Program-made: the position numbers and the translations under genes | The notes under the pieces: model-generated | Told to the model about the DNA's origin: nothing | The model's database searches: none | What the model saw: only the letters and a program-made list of their open reading frames with translations | Assembly (NCBI RefSeq): GCF_030056815.1 | Contig: NZ_JASHKR010000008.1 | Location: 1 to 64,000, forward strand | Source: Rhodococcus sp. IEGM 1379 | GTDB lineage: Bacteria > Actinomycetota > Actinomycetes > Mycobacteriales > Mycobacteriaceae | Direction: 5' to 3' | Length of the DNA stretch: 64,000 bases | Shown here: in pieces, positions 17,480 to 26,205 of the stretch | Layout of the letters: each line of letters starts with the position of its first letter | How positions within the stretch are numbered: the stretch's first letter is position 1

Positions 17480-18190
17480 TCAGTTCTCTTGCAGGATCTT
17501 CTGATCGGCGATGCCTGCTGCCGGCGTGTGTAGTAATGCAAGGGGAGCGGCATACAACTGTTTCTTGATTTCTCCGAGAGTGTCGCTCCGGGTGGTGGTC
17601 AGTGTGCGAGCGCGTTCGACTGCCTTGGTCAGAACGTCGGCTTCGGAAGCGACTTCATCGACGAGTCCTGCTGTCAGCGCGTCGATTCCGCCGTACCGTC
17701 GACCAGTGACAAGCGCAGTGTGCGCTGCGCGCGTAGGTAGCCGCGACGCGAGCAACGCAATGCTGCCGGGTGTGTAACTTGCCCCGATGGTGATACCAGG
17801 CAGACAGAAGTATCCGCGATCTTCACGCATCACGGTGTGGTCGTGCGACGCTGCCAGGATTGCGCCGCCGCCGAATGCGTGTCCGACGACAGCGGCGGTT
17901 GTCGACATCGGGAAGGTCAACATACGTTCGAAGAGCGTCTCCACACGATCGATGTACTGGTTTGCCTGGTCGGTGTTCTGGAGGATCCAGGCCGTGTCCA
18001 GTCCGGTGGAATAGAACTTTCCGGTGGCTGTCGTGACCAAGGCGCACGGGCCGGTGTGGGCCTCGACCTCGTCGAGCAGGGCGTCGACGGTATCGAGCCA
18101 GTCCGGATGAAATGGATTGGGGGTATCGCGTTCTCCGGTGTTTCCGAAATTCAGGATGAAGACATCTTCGTCGCGTTCCAAATACGGCAT
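17480..18190 (-). CDS. Enoyl-CoA hydratase/isomerase family protein
   Basis: The product is a crotonase-fold protein of about 236 residues. The oxyanion-hole segment GHAFGGGAILAASHD is clear, and the N-terminal half has the TGKFYSTGLD loop, with Ser-Thr-Gly in place of the usual SAGxD. The catalytic Glu pair of true hydratases is not evident, so it could be a delta-3-delta-2 isomerase. The start is set at ATG 18190 (MPYLERDED); the longer frame upstream to 18391 overlaps the divergent permease gene and is not family-like. The ribosome-binding site is weak. It is convergent with the arylsulfatase gene. Confidence 0.8.
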   Translation of the reverse strand: MPYLERDEDVFILNFGNTGERDTPNPFHPDWLDTVDALLDEVEAHTGPCALVTTATGKFYSTGLDTAWILQNTDQANQYIDRVETLFERMLTFPMSTTAAVVGHAFGGGAILAASHDHTVMREDRGYFCLPGITIGASYTPGSIALLASRLPTRAAHTALVTGRRYGGIDALTAGLVDEVASEADVLTKAVERARTLTTTRSDTLGEIKKQLYAAPLALLHTPAAGIADQKILQEN

Positions 18191-18334
18191 ATCGGGCGAC
18201 AATACTGACGTCGCGCGAAAATATCTCGAGTTGAGGACTATTTGGGTGCAATGAAAGTTGCCGACGGTTGAAGCACCCTGGCCGGGGTATCCACTGTCTC
18301 GCTGGATGTCCGTGCTTACCTTGGGTGGTGTCGT

Positions 18335-19519
18335 GTGAATCCGATCGGCGCGAGACCGGCCGACGACGAAGTGCCGGAAGCCAACCGTCAAGCCGAGGCT
18401 CGCGCAGATGAAGCTGTCGACCGGATGGCAGAGGCCGAACGCCAGGCCGCAGCCCTCGCCACACCTGTGCGACCGCTCGGCGAACCAGGTCCCAGATTCG
18501 ATCGTCGATCACCGTTCTTCATAGGCCTGACTGCAGCCGCCGGAGTCGCGGTGACCTACGCATTGATCGAGATACTGCTGGCTGCGCGGGGAATGCTTGT
18601 ATTGATCGTTGTTGCACTGTTTCTCGCGATCGGTATCGAACCGGTTGTGGCCTGGCTGGTGGGGAAGGCGATGCCCCGTTGGCTCGCAGTCACCGTGGTG
18701 CTTCTGAGCCTTGCCGCGATGCTGGTGGCATTTCTTGTTGCCGCTATCGTGCCCCTCCTCGACCAGGGTCGTCAGTTCGTCTCCTACGCCCCGGATCTAT
18801 TCACACATATTCGGGTCCAGTACCCGATCATCGGGGAGTTCGACGAGAAATACCACCTCCAGGACCGCCTCACGACGGAACTGGAGGGCTCGAGTTCCAC
18901 TCTGGTGACAGGTCTGCTCGGTGCCGGGCGAGTGGTATTCAGCGCTGTCACCGACACTGGAATCGTCGTCGTACTGACCGCGTACTTCCTGATCGACTTT
19001 CCGCGAATCAGAACGAATCTGTATCGCCTGGTACCGCATTCGCGTCGACCCCGAGCAATTGTGATCGGAGATCAGATACTGGCCGGCGTCGGTGGTTACG
19101 TCCTCGGCAACCTGTTGATCTCCGCCATCACAGCGGGGTGCACATTCGGATGGCTATTGCTTTTCGATGTGCCCTACCCGCTGATCCTCGCCCTCCTCGT
19201 TGCCCTACTCGATCTCATCCCCGTCGTCGGTTCCACCGTTGCCGGTGTGATCGTTGCGTTGGTTTCGCTGACAGTCTCGGTACCGACAGCAGTGGCGACG
19301 GTCGGATTCTTCATCGCGCTTCGTCTGATCGAGGACTATCTATTGGTCCCGAAAATCATCGGCAAGACGGTTGCGGTCCCAGCGCTGGTTACCGTTGTTG
19401 CGGTACTGCTGGGTGGGGCGTTGATGGGGATTGTCGGTGCGCTACTGGCGATTCCGATCGCTGCGGCACTCCTTCTGCTGGCGAGGGAGACTCTGTTCCC
19501 TCGACTCGACGCGTCCTGA
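18335..19519 (+). CDS. AI-2E family transporter (PerM-like permease)
   Basis: The 394-residue protein has a charged, helical N-terminal region (residues 1-55, rich in Glu/Ala) and then eight or so membrane helices in the AI-2E/PerM layout. Signature parts are GIEPVVAWLVGKAMPRWLAV and LLDLIPVVGSTVAGV near residue 290, followed by RLIEDYLLVPKIIGKTV. The GTG at 18335 is the start. The family is named after YdgG/TqsA, but many members export other compounds or ions. The start is about 145 bases from the divergent crotonase start. Confidence 0.85.
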   Translation: MNPIGARPADDEVPEANRQAEARADEAVDRMAEAERQAAALATPVRPLGEPGPRFDRRSPFFIGLTAAAGVAVTYALIEILLAARGMLVLIVVALFLAIGIEPVVAWLVGKAMPRWLAVTVVLLSLAAMLVAFLVAAIVPLLDQGRQFVSYAPDLFTHIRVQYPIIGEFDEKYHLQDRLTTELEGSSSTLVTGLLGAGRVVFSAVTDTGIVVVLTAYFLIDFPRIRTNLYRLVPHSRRPRAIVIGDQILAGVGGYVLGNLLISAITAGCTFGWLLLFDVPYPLILALLVALLDLIPVVGSTVAGVIVALVSLTVSVPTAVATVGFFIALRLIEDYLLVPKIIGKTVAVPALVTVVAVLLGGALMGIVGALLAIPIAAALLLLARETLFPRLDAS

Positions 19520-19578
19520 GCGCAGCGATTGGATTGATCCGGCCGTGGTGGAGCGGCACCTCCGTGATGGAACAGGTC

Positions 19579-19599
19579 GCTGACGGAATTCTCGTCAGC
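19579..19599. terminator. Small hairpin between convergent genes
   Basis: GCTGACG at 19579-19585 pairs with CGTCAGC at 19593-19599 around a 7-base loop. It lies between the AI-2E gene (ends 19519) and the MFS gene (ends 19650), so it may act as a bidirectional terminator. It lacks a T-run. Confidence 0.4.
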
Positions 19600-19649
19600 G
19601 GCCCGGTCAATCAAACTGCTCGGAACGTCTATCTGTCCTCGGTTGGAAT

Positions 19650-21000
19650 TCAGTTCGCGGTGGCAGGTTCCCTCACGGCTGAGTTGTCGTGAGTTTCCTT
19701 GGTGGCGTTCGGTTTTTGGAACTTGGGAATGAACGAGGACACGATGAGAGCGATAATCGCGGATCCTGCGGCCAGAGCCATGATCACACGGAAAGCGTTT
19801 TCGGAAGGCAGCGTTGCGCTGCCGAGCGTCATCGTCATTTGGGCGATGACAACGCCGGCAATAGCGCTGGCGAACGACGTTCCCAGTGAGCGCATCAGTG
19901 TGTTGAAACTGTTGGCTGCACCGGTTTCCGATAGTGGAACGGCGCCCATGATGAGGGCAGGCATTGCGCCGTAGGCCATTCCGGTACCTGCACCGGTGAT
20001 GATTGCGATCATGACCAGCTGCCAGATCGAATGCATGGCGAAGACGCCGATTACGTAACCGACCGCGACTACAACGGCGCCGATCATGAGGGTGATTTTG
20101 GGACCGTACAAGTTGGTGATGCGGGAGGAGACGGGCGCGATCAACATCATGACGATGCCGGACGGCGCCATAACCAGGCCTGCGGCAAGCATGGACCCGC
20201 CCAGTCCGAAGCCGGTAGCTTCGGGCAGCTGAACAATCTGCGGGAAAACCATACTCAGGGCGAACATCGCAAACCCGAAGACGATGGATGCGAGGTTGGT
20301 GAACAGTACCTGTGGACGTACGGACACTCGCAGGTTGACCAGTGGCTGAGGGGTTCGCAGTTCCCACCATCCCCAGATGACAAACGCAACCAGCGAGAAA
20401 CCGAGCATGGTGAGGGTTTGAGTACTTGTCCAGCCCCAGGAGTTGCCCTTGGATATCGCTAGGAGGAGGGCGATCAGAGCGGCTGAGAGTGATACAGCGC
20501 CGACGAAGTCGAACGTGCCGCCGGTCCGAACCGTGGATTCCGGAACCTTGACGACGACCAACGCTGTCACGAGTACGCCCAGGGCAGCCGACGTCCAGAA
20601 CAGAACATGCCAGTTGGAGTACTCAGCGATAAGGGCTGCAAGGGGGAGACCAAGTGCGCCAACGACTCCCATTGATGCACCCATCGCCGCGACGGCGCCC
20701 GCAAGCTTCTTCGGGGGAAGTACGTCGCGCATGATGCTGATGCCCAGTGGGATGACACCGGCGGCGAGTCCCTGCAACACGCGTCCGACGATGAGCGGCA
20801 CCAAGCTCGAACTCAGCGCTCCGATAACCGAGCCGGCTACGAGAAGTGCCAGGCTGATCAGAAGTAGTCGGCGCTTGCCGAACATGTCGCCCAACCGGCC
20901 CATCGTCGGGACCGCTACGGACGCGGCCAACAATGTGGCCGTCACGGCCCACGTGGTATCCGACGCGGGTGCGTTCAAGTATTCGGGCAGATGCGGAATG
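19650..21000 (-). pseudogene. MFS (DHA2-type) exporter lacking its 5' end
   Basis: Downstream of about 21000 the frame encodes a typical 14-helix drug exporter: IPHLPEYLNAPASD, then TMGRLGDMFGKRR (motif A), then GRVLQGLAAGVIPLG and further helices to the stop at 19650. DHA2 proteins normally have about 40 residues and the first membrane helix before IPxLPxxL. Here the in-frame sequence runs into a TAA at 21027-21029, and no ATG or GTG lies between that stop and the conserved start of similarity. A TTG at 20978 could start a shortened product. The break coincides with a change in base composition and with the left edge of the block containing the MTHFR and mmpL genes. The copy is probably non-functional. 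Confidence 0.75.
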
Positions 21001-21162
21001 ATCTTGCGGGTCAGCCCACTTCGCCCTTAGCTGCAATTGTTGACGGCCTTGGCTTCGACTCGAGCAACCGACTCCTCGTCCCGGCCTGGCTGGTCACAGC
21101 CGAGCACCCTTGACTGCCGTGAACTGTCCCAGACGGCCATGACTACTGCCAGATCTCCAGGC

Positions 21163-22059
21163 ATGAATACAGCGTCCATGAATACTGTGGCCTTGGAGTT
21201 GGTTCCACCCGAGTTGCAGGCGGGAGCGGGCCGGGCGATCGAAGAGTCTCGCACCGCTGCCGAGCAGTGCTGTCGGTACGGGTTGGCAGAACATGTTGGG
21301 CACGTGATGATTCCGGGCATCATTGCCGAGGGGGAGGATCGGCCGGTAGAGCTGACTTCGCGGATGGATGTGCTGGACTTCTGGGAGATAATTCGTCCTT
21401 CGATCGGCACGATCGCAGGTCTGTGTACTCAGGTGACGGTTTTTCTGGACGTCGAGCAACTCGCCACACGCGTCCAGCGGTTGCGCGATGTCGGTCTGGA
21501 CGGAATTACCTTCGTCGGCAAGCCGCAGGGACTAGCTGCCGTCGAGGCTCCCGGAGCTTCTCCGGGCGAGGCGGTGACCCGCTGCCGGAGCCTGATCCCA
21601 CACCGCGGCGTCGTGCTGATACCCACGCGGCGGGGCGAGCTCGGTAGGTTTGCGAGCAAGTGCGAGCACGGCGCGACTTTCGCCCTGACCCAATTGCTGT
21701 ACTCCGAGCGGATCGTGGGATTTCTGCGCGAGTTCACGATGCGTTCGGAACACCGCCCGGAGATACTGCTGTCGTTCGGCTACCTCCCGGGAATGGAACA
21801 GCGTGTGCGACTGATCGATTGGCTGATCCACGACGAGAGGAACGAGCTGGTCCGTCAGGAGCAGGAGTTTGTCGCTTGCGCGGCGAGTAGTTCGCAGGGC
21901 AAGCGCCGACGCGATCTGGTTGATCTGTACCGCCGCGTCGTGGACGGCGTACATGATCTCGGATTTCCGCTGAGTGTCCATCTCGAGGCGCCTTACGGAG
22001 TCTCCGGGCCGGCGTGTGAGACCTTCGCCGCGATGCTCGACCACTGGTCGCCGCGCTGA
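21163..22059 (+). CDS. Mycobacterial-type methylenetetrahydrofolate reductase
   Basis: The protein matches the Rv2172c family, the non-canonical MTHFR of mycobacteria that replaces MetF. Characteristic stretches are NTVALELVPPE at the start, then GHVMIPGIIAE, MDVLDFWEIIRP, ILLSFGYLP and PLSVHLEAPYGVSGPA. The enzyme makes 5-methyltetrahydrofolate for methionine synthesis. Length (298 aa) is normal. The start is uncertain between ATG 21139, 21163 and 21178; none has a strong ribosome-binding site. It directly follows the break in the MFS gene and has no metabolic neighbours, so it may be an extra copy carried by the inserted block. Confidence 0.85.
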   Translation: MNTASMNTVALELVPPELQAGAGRAIEESRTAAEQCCRYGLAEHVGHVMIPGIIAEGEDRPVELTSRMDVLDFWEIIRPSIGTIAGLCTQVTVFLDVEQLATRVQRLRDVGLDGITFVGKPQGLAAVEAPGASPGEAVTRCRSLIPHRGVVLIPTRRGELGRFASKCEHGATFALTQLLYSERIVGFLREFTMRSEHRPEILLSFGYLPGMEQRVRLIDWLIHDERNELVRQEQEFVACAASSSQGKRRRDLVDLYRRVVDGVHDLGFPLSVHLEAPYGVSGPACETFAAMLDHWSPR

Positions 22060-22110
22060 CATACGGTGCGGTGCACATTGCTGTCGTCATGCCGTGGCAG
22101 TAGCCGAACC

Positions 22111-22128
22111 ATACTGCGATCGCAGCAT
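22111..22128. promoter_or_regulatory. Inverted-repeat operator, mmpL operon
   Basis: ATACTGC-GATC-GCAGCAT matches the consensus CTACTGC-N4-GCAGTAG seen at 29114 and 31049. A further half-site, GCAGTAG, lies at 22097-22103. The site ends 128 bases before the mmpL start. It is probably bound by the response regulator encoded at 29142-29822; this is an inference from the shared motif. Confidence 0.65.
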
Positions 22129-22256
22129 CCGTATCGACTCCATACACCGTCGATCCTGCCTATCCGCAGGTCACGACATGTCCCTTGTGTCCCGATTTGA
22201 GGGGTGTACGGACGGCCTCTGGTGCCTGCCATAGCGCCGCCTGCACACTTCCTCGC

Positions 22257-24404
22257 ATGATCGGCAACGTAATCGCTGGAATTGTTCGACACCCGTGGCG
22301 AGTCCTCGTCGGGTGGCTGGTGGTGACGGTTTCCATCATCGCCTTCTCGCCAGACCTCGACGACTACGTCACCGGGGATCAACAGGCGTTCCTACCGAGC
22401 ACATTCGAATCCGTTACCGCCCAGCAGATGTCGGACGAGTTCTTCCCCGCGACCTCGGGTGCGGGCGGGACCGTCGTCATCGCCCGTGACGACGGAGCGC
22501 CCCTCACACCCGATCAGCAGCAGCGTGCGGTCGCGCTGGCGGGGGAGCTGACCAACGCGGCTGTCCCGGGCGTCGGAGCTGTGACCGCCACCCCACGATC
22601 GCTGTCACCGGACGGCCGGGTCGCGGCGCTCGGCGTGAACTTCACGGGGCGGCAGGGCGACGACGTCGTGAACTCGGCGGTCCAGACACTGCGATCCGAC
22701 ATCGATGCCGCGCTTGCCGGAACCGGTATGCATGGCGGGGTCACCGGCAACGCCGCGATCGCCGTCGACACCGCCCATGCCTACGACGGTGCTGAGAAGG
22801 TCATCTCGATCGCGACGGTTCTGATTATCGTGCTGCTGCTGGGAGCGGTATTCCGGTCGCCGATCATCGCGCTCATCCCGATCGTGGTGATCGCCGCAAC
22901 ATTCGCTGCGGCGCAGGGGCTGACGGCGTGGGCGGCCGACGTGTTCGGGTTCCAGGTCAGCACTTCCCTCTCATCGATCATGATCGTCGTTCTGTTCGGC
23001 GTGGGTGCCGACTACATAGTGTTCCTGCTGTTCCGCTACCGAGAACGTCTGCGCGACGGCGTCGACCCGGCGTCGGCGCTCGCGGCAAGCACGGCATCAG
23101 TCGGTCGGGTGATCGCGTCGTCGGCACTCACCGTGATCGGCGCGTTCGCCGCGCTCTTCCTGGCTGACCTTGGTTCGTTGACATCACTGGCTCCCGGACT
23201 GATCATCGCGGTGGCGTACATGCTGTTCACTGCGCTCACCGTGGTGCCCGCGGTGTTCGCCCTGCTCGGCCGTACCCTGTTCTGGCCCGCCGGACCGGGC
23301 GTGCACCGCGAGTCTCGGTTCGGCGCCGTCGGCACGGTTGTCTCCCGGCGTCCGGCAGCCTTCGTCGGCATCATCGCGGTGACACTCGCCGCTCTGGGTG
23401 CCTTTGCCACCGGATATCACGCCACCTACGACACCCTGTCCGAATTACCGGACGACACCCCGGCCGCAGTCGCTTACGCCGAGCTCGCGACGGTGTTCCC
23501 ATCGGGCGCACTCAGTCCTGCCCAGGTTTTTGTCGAGGCGGAACAACCACTCGGTGAATCCGAACTGCAGTCTGCGGCGGCCGCACTGTCCCAGGTTCCG
23601 GGTGTCGCGTCGGTGGTGCCCCCGCAGCTGGCTGCAAATGGCACCGTTGCGGCATTCAATGTGATCCTGGCCGAAAGTCCTTTCTCCGCTACGGCTTTGG
23701 ATACCGTAGCCGGGCCTGTGCGCGATGCTGCACACGCCGCGTTCCCAGATGCTCAGGTTGCCGTCGGCGGGCAGACCGCGGTCCTGGCTGACGTGCGGTC
23801 TCAGCTGAACGCAGACACCGCGTTGGTGTTTCCCGTCGCGGCACTGATCGTCGTCGCCATTCTGGTGCTCCTGCTGCGGTCGCTGCTTGCTCCGCTCGGT
23901 CTCATCGTCGCCGTCGCGTTGACCTTCGCCGCGACACTCGGGGTACTTACTCTGATCTTCTTGCACGGCATGGGATTCGACGGTGTTGACTTCACGACGC
24001 CGGTGGTGCTGTACCTGTTCGTCGTCGCGATCGGCACCGACTACAACATTCTGATGGCCGAGCGGGTCCGCGAAGAGTTCCGCGATGGAAAGTCGCCGCG
24101 TGAATCGGCGCGTATAGCGATCAGTATGGACGCGCCGACGGTCGCCGTCGCCGGCGTTATCCTCGCCGCAACCTTCGGCTCCCTGGCCCTCACAGGTCTG
24201 GACAATCTTGTGGAACTGGGCACCGGGGTCGCGGTGGGTGTCGCGCTGGCATCGCTCGTGATGGCGCCGGTACTGATTCCGGCGTTGTCCGCGCTGGTAG
24301 GTCGGCCGTTCTGGTGGCCGACCAGAGGTGGCGTGCCAGACGATCCGCCCGATGATGAAGTGATCATCGAATCCGATCAGTCTGCAAGAGAGGCAGTTTC
24401 ATGA
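22257..24404 (+). CDS. MmpL/RND family exporter
   Basis: The 715-residue protein has the MmpL layout: an N-terminal helix, an extracytoplasmic domain (residues 35-180), five or six helices, a second extracytoplasmic domain (about 400-540) and a final helix bundle. The two Asp-Tyr pairs that form the proton relay are visible at D252-Y253 (GVGADYIVF) and D595-Y596 (GTDYNILMAERV). It is shorter than MmpL3 and closer in size to the ActII-3-like exporters of antibiotics or lipids. ATG 22257 is used without a clear ribosome-binding site. The stop overlaps the next start (ATGA at 24401). The operon partners are three exported proteins, so a role in surface delivery or lipid export with them is likely. 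Confidence 0.9.
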   Translation: MIGNVIAGIVRHPWRVLVGWLVVTVSIIAFSPDLDDYVTGDQQAFLPSTFESVTAQQMSDEFFPATSGAGGTVVIARDDGAPLTPDQQQRAVALAGELTNAAVPGVGAVTATPRSLSPDGRVAALGVNFTGRQGDDVVNSAVQTLRSDIDAALAGTGMHGGVTGNAAIAVDTAHAYDGAEKVISIATVLIIVLLLGAVFRSPIIALIPIVVIAATFAAAQGLTAWAADVFGFQVSTSLSSIMIVVLFGVGADYIVFLLFRYRERLRDGVDPASALAASTASVGRVIASSALTVIGAFAALFLADLGSLTSLAPGLIIAVAYMLFTALTVVPAVFALLGRTLFWPAGPGVHRESRFGAVGTVVSRRPAAFVGIIAVTLAALGAFATGYHATYDTLSELPDDTPAAVAYAELATVFPSGALSPAQVFVEAEQPLGESELQSAAAALSQVPGVASVVPPQLAANGTVAAFNVILAESPFSATALDTVAGPVRDAAHAAFPDAQVAVGGQTAVLADVRSQLNADTALVFPVAALIVVAILVLLLRSLLAPLGLIVAVALTFAATLGVLTLIFLHGMGFDGVDFTTPVVLYLFVVAIGTDYNILMAERVREEFRDGKSPRESARIAISMDAPTVAVAGVILAATFGSLALTGLDNLVELGTGVAVGVALASLVMAPVLIPALSALVGRPFWWPTRGGVPDDPPDDEVIIESDQSAREAVS

Positions 24405-25504
24405 TGAATCGACTTTCAGCCCTTGTTATCGCCGCACTCGTGTTCGCGGTCGGTCTGACGGCTGGAACCGGGATTGCCAGTGGCGCAACGCTACCCGACC
24501 TTCCCTCCAACCAGTTTCAGGTGATCGATTACGGCTCGTACGAGGTGCAGTACCGCGGCGCCGCCGACGCTGATCAAATGTTGACGACCCGACCCAAGGA
24601 CGGCACGTCCTACCTTCCTGGCGACGGCGGCACCTGGGCCTTCAAGAAAAATATCAAGAAGCACACCGCCACATTGTCATTCGGTGACGCCGACCCGGCG
24701 AGCCCCGGGTACGGGTCTCGGTCGCTGAAGATCACCCTCACCACGTCGGACACGTCCGACAACAACATCGTGCACGTCGCATGTTCGGGCACCGGATACA
24801 TCTGTCAGGTCCGCGGGACTGCCATCTACCTGGTCGACGACACGGCCGCCTTCCCGGATCTGGCGACGCGCACGGTGTCCGACGCGCAATCCCAGTACGG
24901 CCTGCTCCAGAACCTCTGCACGGGCGGGTCGGGCGCGCCGTCGTGCATGTTCACCACCACTTCCCGGGTGGCGCAGTTCGGCGACACGAAAATGATCACC
25001 GAAAACGTCTACCATCAGGCGAGCGAGATGATTTACTCGCACGGCGAGACGATCTACACCTCCACCACGACGTCGTTCTCCGAGACGGTGACAGTTGGTG
25101 CGTCGTACGACGTGTTCAAGGCTTCGGTCTCCAAAACCTATTCGACCAGCATCACCGACTCGCGCACCGAGACTGACAATTTGATTTTCACGGTGCCGCC
25201 GGATTACTACTTCTGGATCGAAGGCCAATCAGCGGTGCTCCGCTACACCGGCGAGTTCGTGCTGCAAATGGGCAACAGCACCATCAGGCTGTCCGGCGTC
25301 CACTACGACGTGTCGGACACCTCACGCACGTCGATGATGATGGCGCGCGCAACACTGACAGACCCCGGCCTCGGGACCGTGCTGGACTCCGCGCAGTTCC
25401 CCGGTACTCGGCTGCCCTCCTGGGTCGGGTCGCTCGGCACCGGATCGTCAGGTGGCCTCGGATCCACCATCAATTTCGGCTCGACTGAGAGGGCTTTCTC
25501 ATGA
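24401..25504 (+). CDS. Exported beta-rich protein A, aerolysin-like C-terminal half
   Basis: The 367-residue protein has a Sec signal peptide ending near ATGAATG-coded IASGA. The mature protein has two probable disulfides (ACSGTGYIC; LCTGGSGAPSC). From about residue 205 there is a long Ser/Thr-rich, alternating polar-hydrophobic stretch (STTTSFSETVTVGASYDV, then SVSKTYSTSITDS), followed by TVPPDYYFWIEG and RYTGEFVLQMG. This order, an amphipathic Ser/Thr-rich insertion flanked by strands and then a VPP turn, is what aerolysin-type beta-pore-forming proteins show. The C-terminal 35 residues are a Gly/Ser/Leu tail. It aligns throughout with the protein at 26202. Pore formation is inferred, not shown. 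Confidence 0.75.
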   Translation: MMNRLSALVIAALVFAVGLTAGTGIASGATLPDLPSNQFQVIDYGSYEVQYRGAADADQMLTTRPKDGTSYLPGDGGTWAFKKNIKKHTATLSFGDADPASPGYGSRSLKITLTTSDTSDNNIVHVACSGTGYICQVRGTAIYLVDDTAAFPDLATRTVSDAQSQYGLLQNLCTGGSGAPSCMFTTTSRVAQFGDTKMITENVYHQASEMIYSHGETIYTSTTTSFSETVTVGASYDVFKASVSKTYSTSITDSRTETDNLIFTVPPDYYFWIEGQSAVLRYTGEFVLQMGNSTIRLSGVHYDVSDTSRTSMMMARATLTDPGLGTVLDSAQFPGTRLPSWVGSLGTGSSGGLGSTINFGSTERAFS

Positions 25505-26205
25505 CCATCCATCTCCGACGCGGCAGAACACTCGCGGTACTTGCCGCGACGTGCGCGGCCGTCCTCGCAGTCGGGACCGCGTTGGCGGTTGCCGATCCCG
25601 GTGACCCGGCGCGCAAAAGTTCCGACCACGGCGCCGGCGAGCTCGACCGGACCCGGGCATACAGCATCTGCAACTTCTCGGGCGTCGACCTTCAGCTCGT
25701 GAACTTGTTCACGGACGCCGCCGCAATGTTCGACGTCAGTCCAAGCATCCGCGGCCTCGCGCAGTACCCGGTGCTGTCCACCCTGCGTGACAACGCCTGC
25801 GACGACTACCACTACGGGATCGAAATGCACAACACCCACAACACATCTGCGGTCTATATGAACGCCGACCACACGGCGCTGGTGAACATCAAAGGCACGA
25901 TCCTGCCGTCGTCCGATGGACCTCAGGCGTGGCACACCAACACTGAATTCAGATACGTTTTTGACAGTCGCGCCGGCTACGCCGGTCCAAAACTGTTGGT
26001 GCGGGTAGACACTGGATCCCGCCAGGTGCAGATCGTGCAGGGCGGGCCACTTGGTGACGACGCCGGCAGTCTCGGCTCGCTCGACACCGGGGTCCTGGAC
26101 ACCGGCTCGCTCAGCACGGGTTCGCTCGGCTCCAACTCCCCCCTCGCTCCGCTGGACTCCAACTTCCCGCTCGCTCCGCTCGACCGTGCGCGGGGCGACC
26201 GATGA
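25501..26205 (+). CDS. Exported protein B of unknown family, between two paralogues
   Basis: The 234-residue protein starts with a signal peptide (TLAVLAATCAAVLAVGTALA, cleaved before DPGDPA). The mature part has two Cys (YSICNFSG, RDNACDDYHYG), conserved-looking aromatic strands (EFRYVFDSRAGYAGPKLLVRV) and a repetitive C-terminal tail of SLGS and DTGSL units followed by two PLAPLD units. I do not recognise the fold. ATGA overlaps at both ends (25501 and 26202) couple its translation tightly to A and C, which suggests fixed stoichiometry and a shared complex. The tail could be a cell-wall or oligomerisation segment. Confidence 0.7.
   Translation: MTIHLRRGRTLAVLAATCAAVLAVGTALAVADPGDPARKSSDHGAGELDRTRAYSICNFSGVDLQLVNLFTDAAAMFDVSPSIRGLAQYPVLSTLRDNACDDYHYGIEMHNTHNTSAVYMNADHTALVNIKGTILPSSDGPQAWHTNTEFRYVFDSRAGYAGPKLLVRVDTGSRQVQIVQGGPLGDDAGSLGSLDTGVLDTGSLSTGSLGSNSPLAPLDSNFPLAPLDRARGDR

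Noticed and set aside
21020-21040. tRNA 3'-end repeat marking the left end of the block
   Set aside because: I compared the sequence around 21.0 kb with the tRNA-Gly 3' part and saw no match, so att sites are not claimed.
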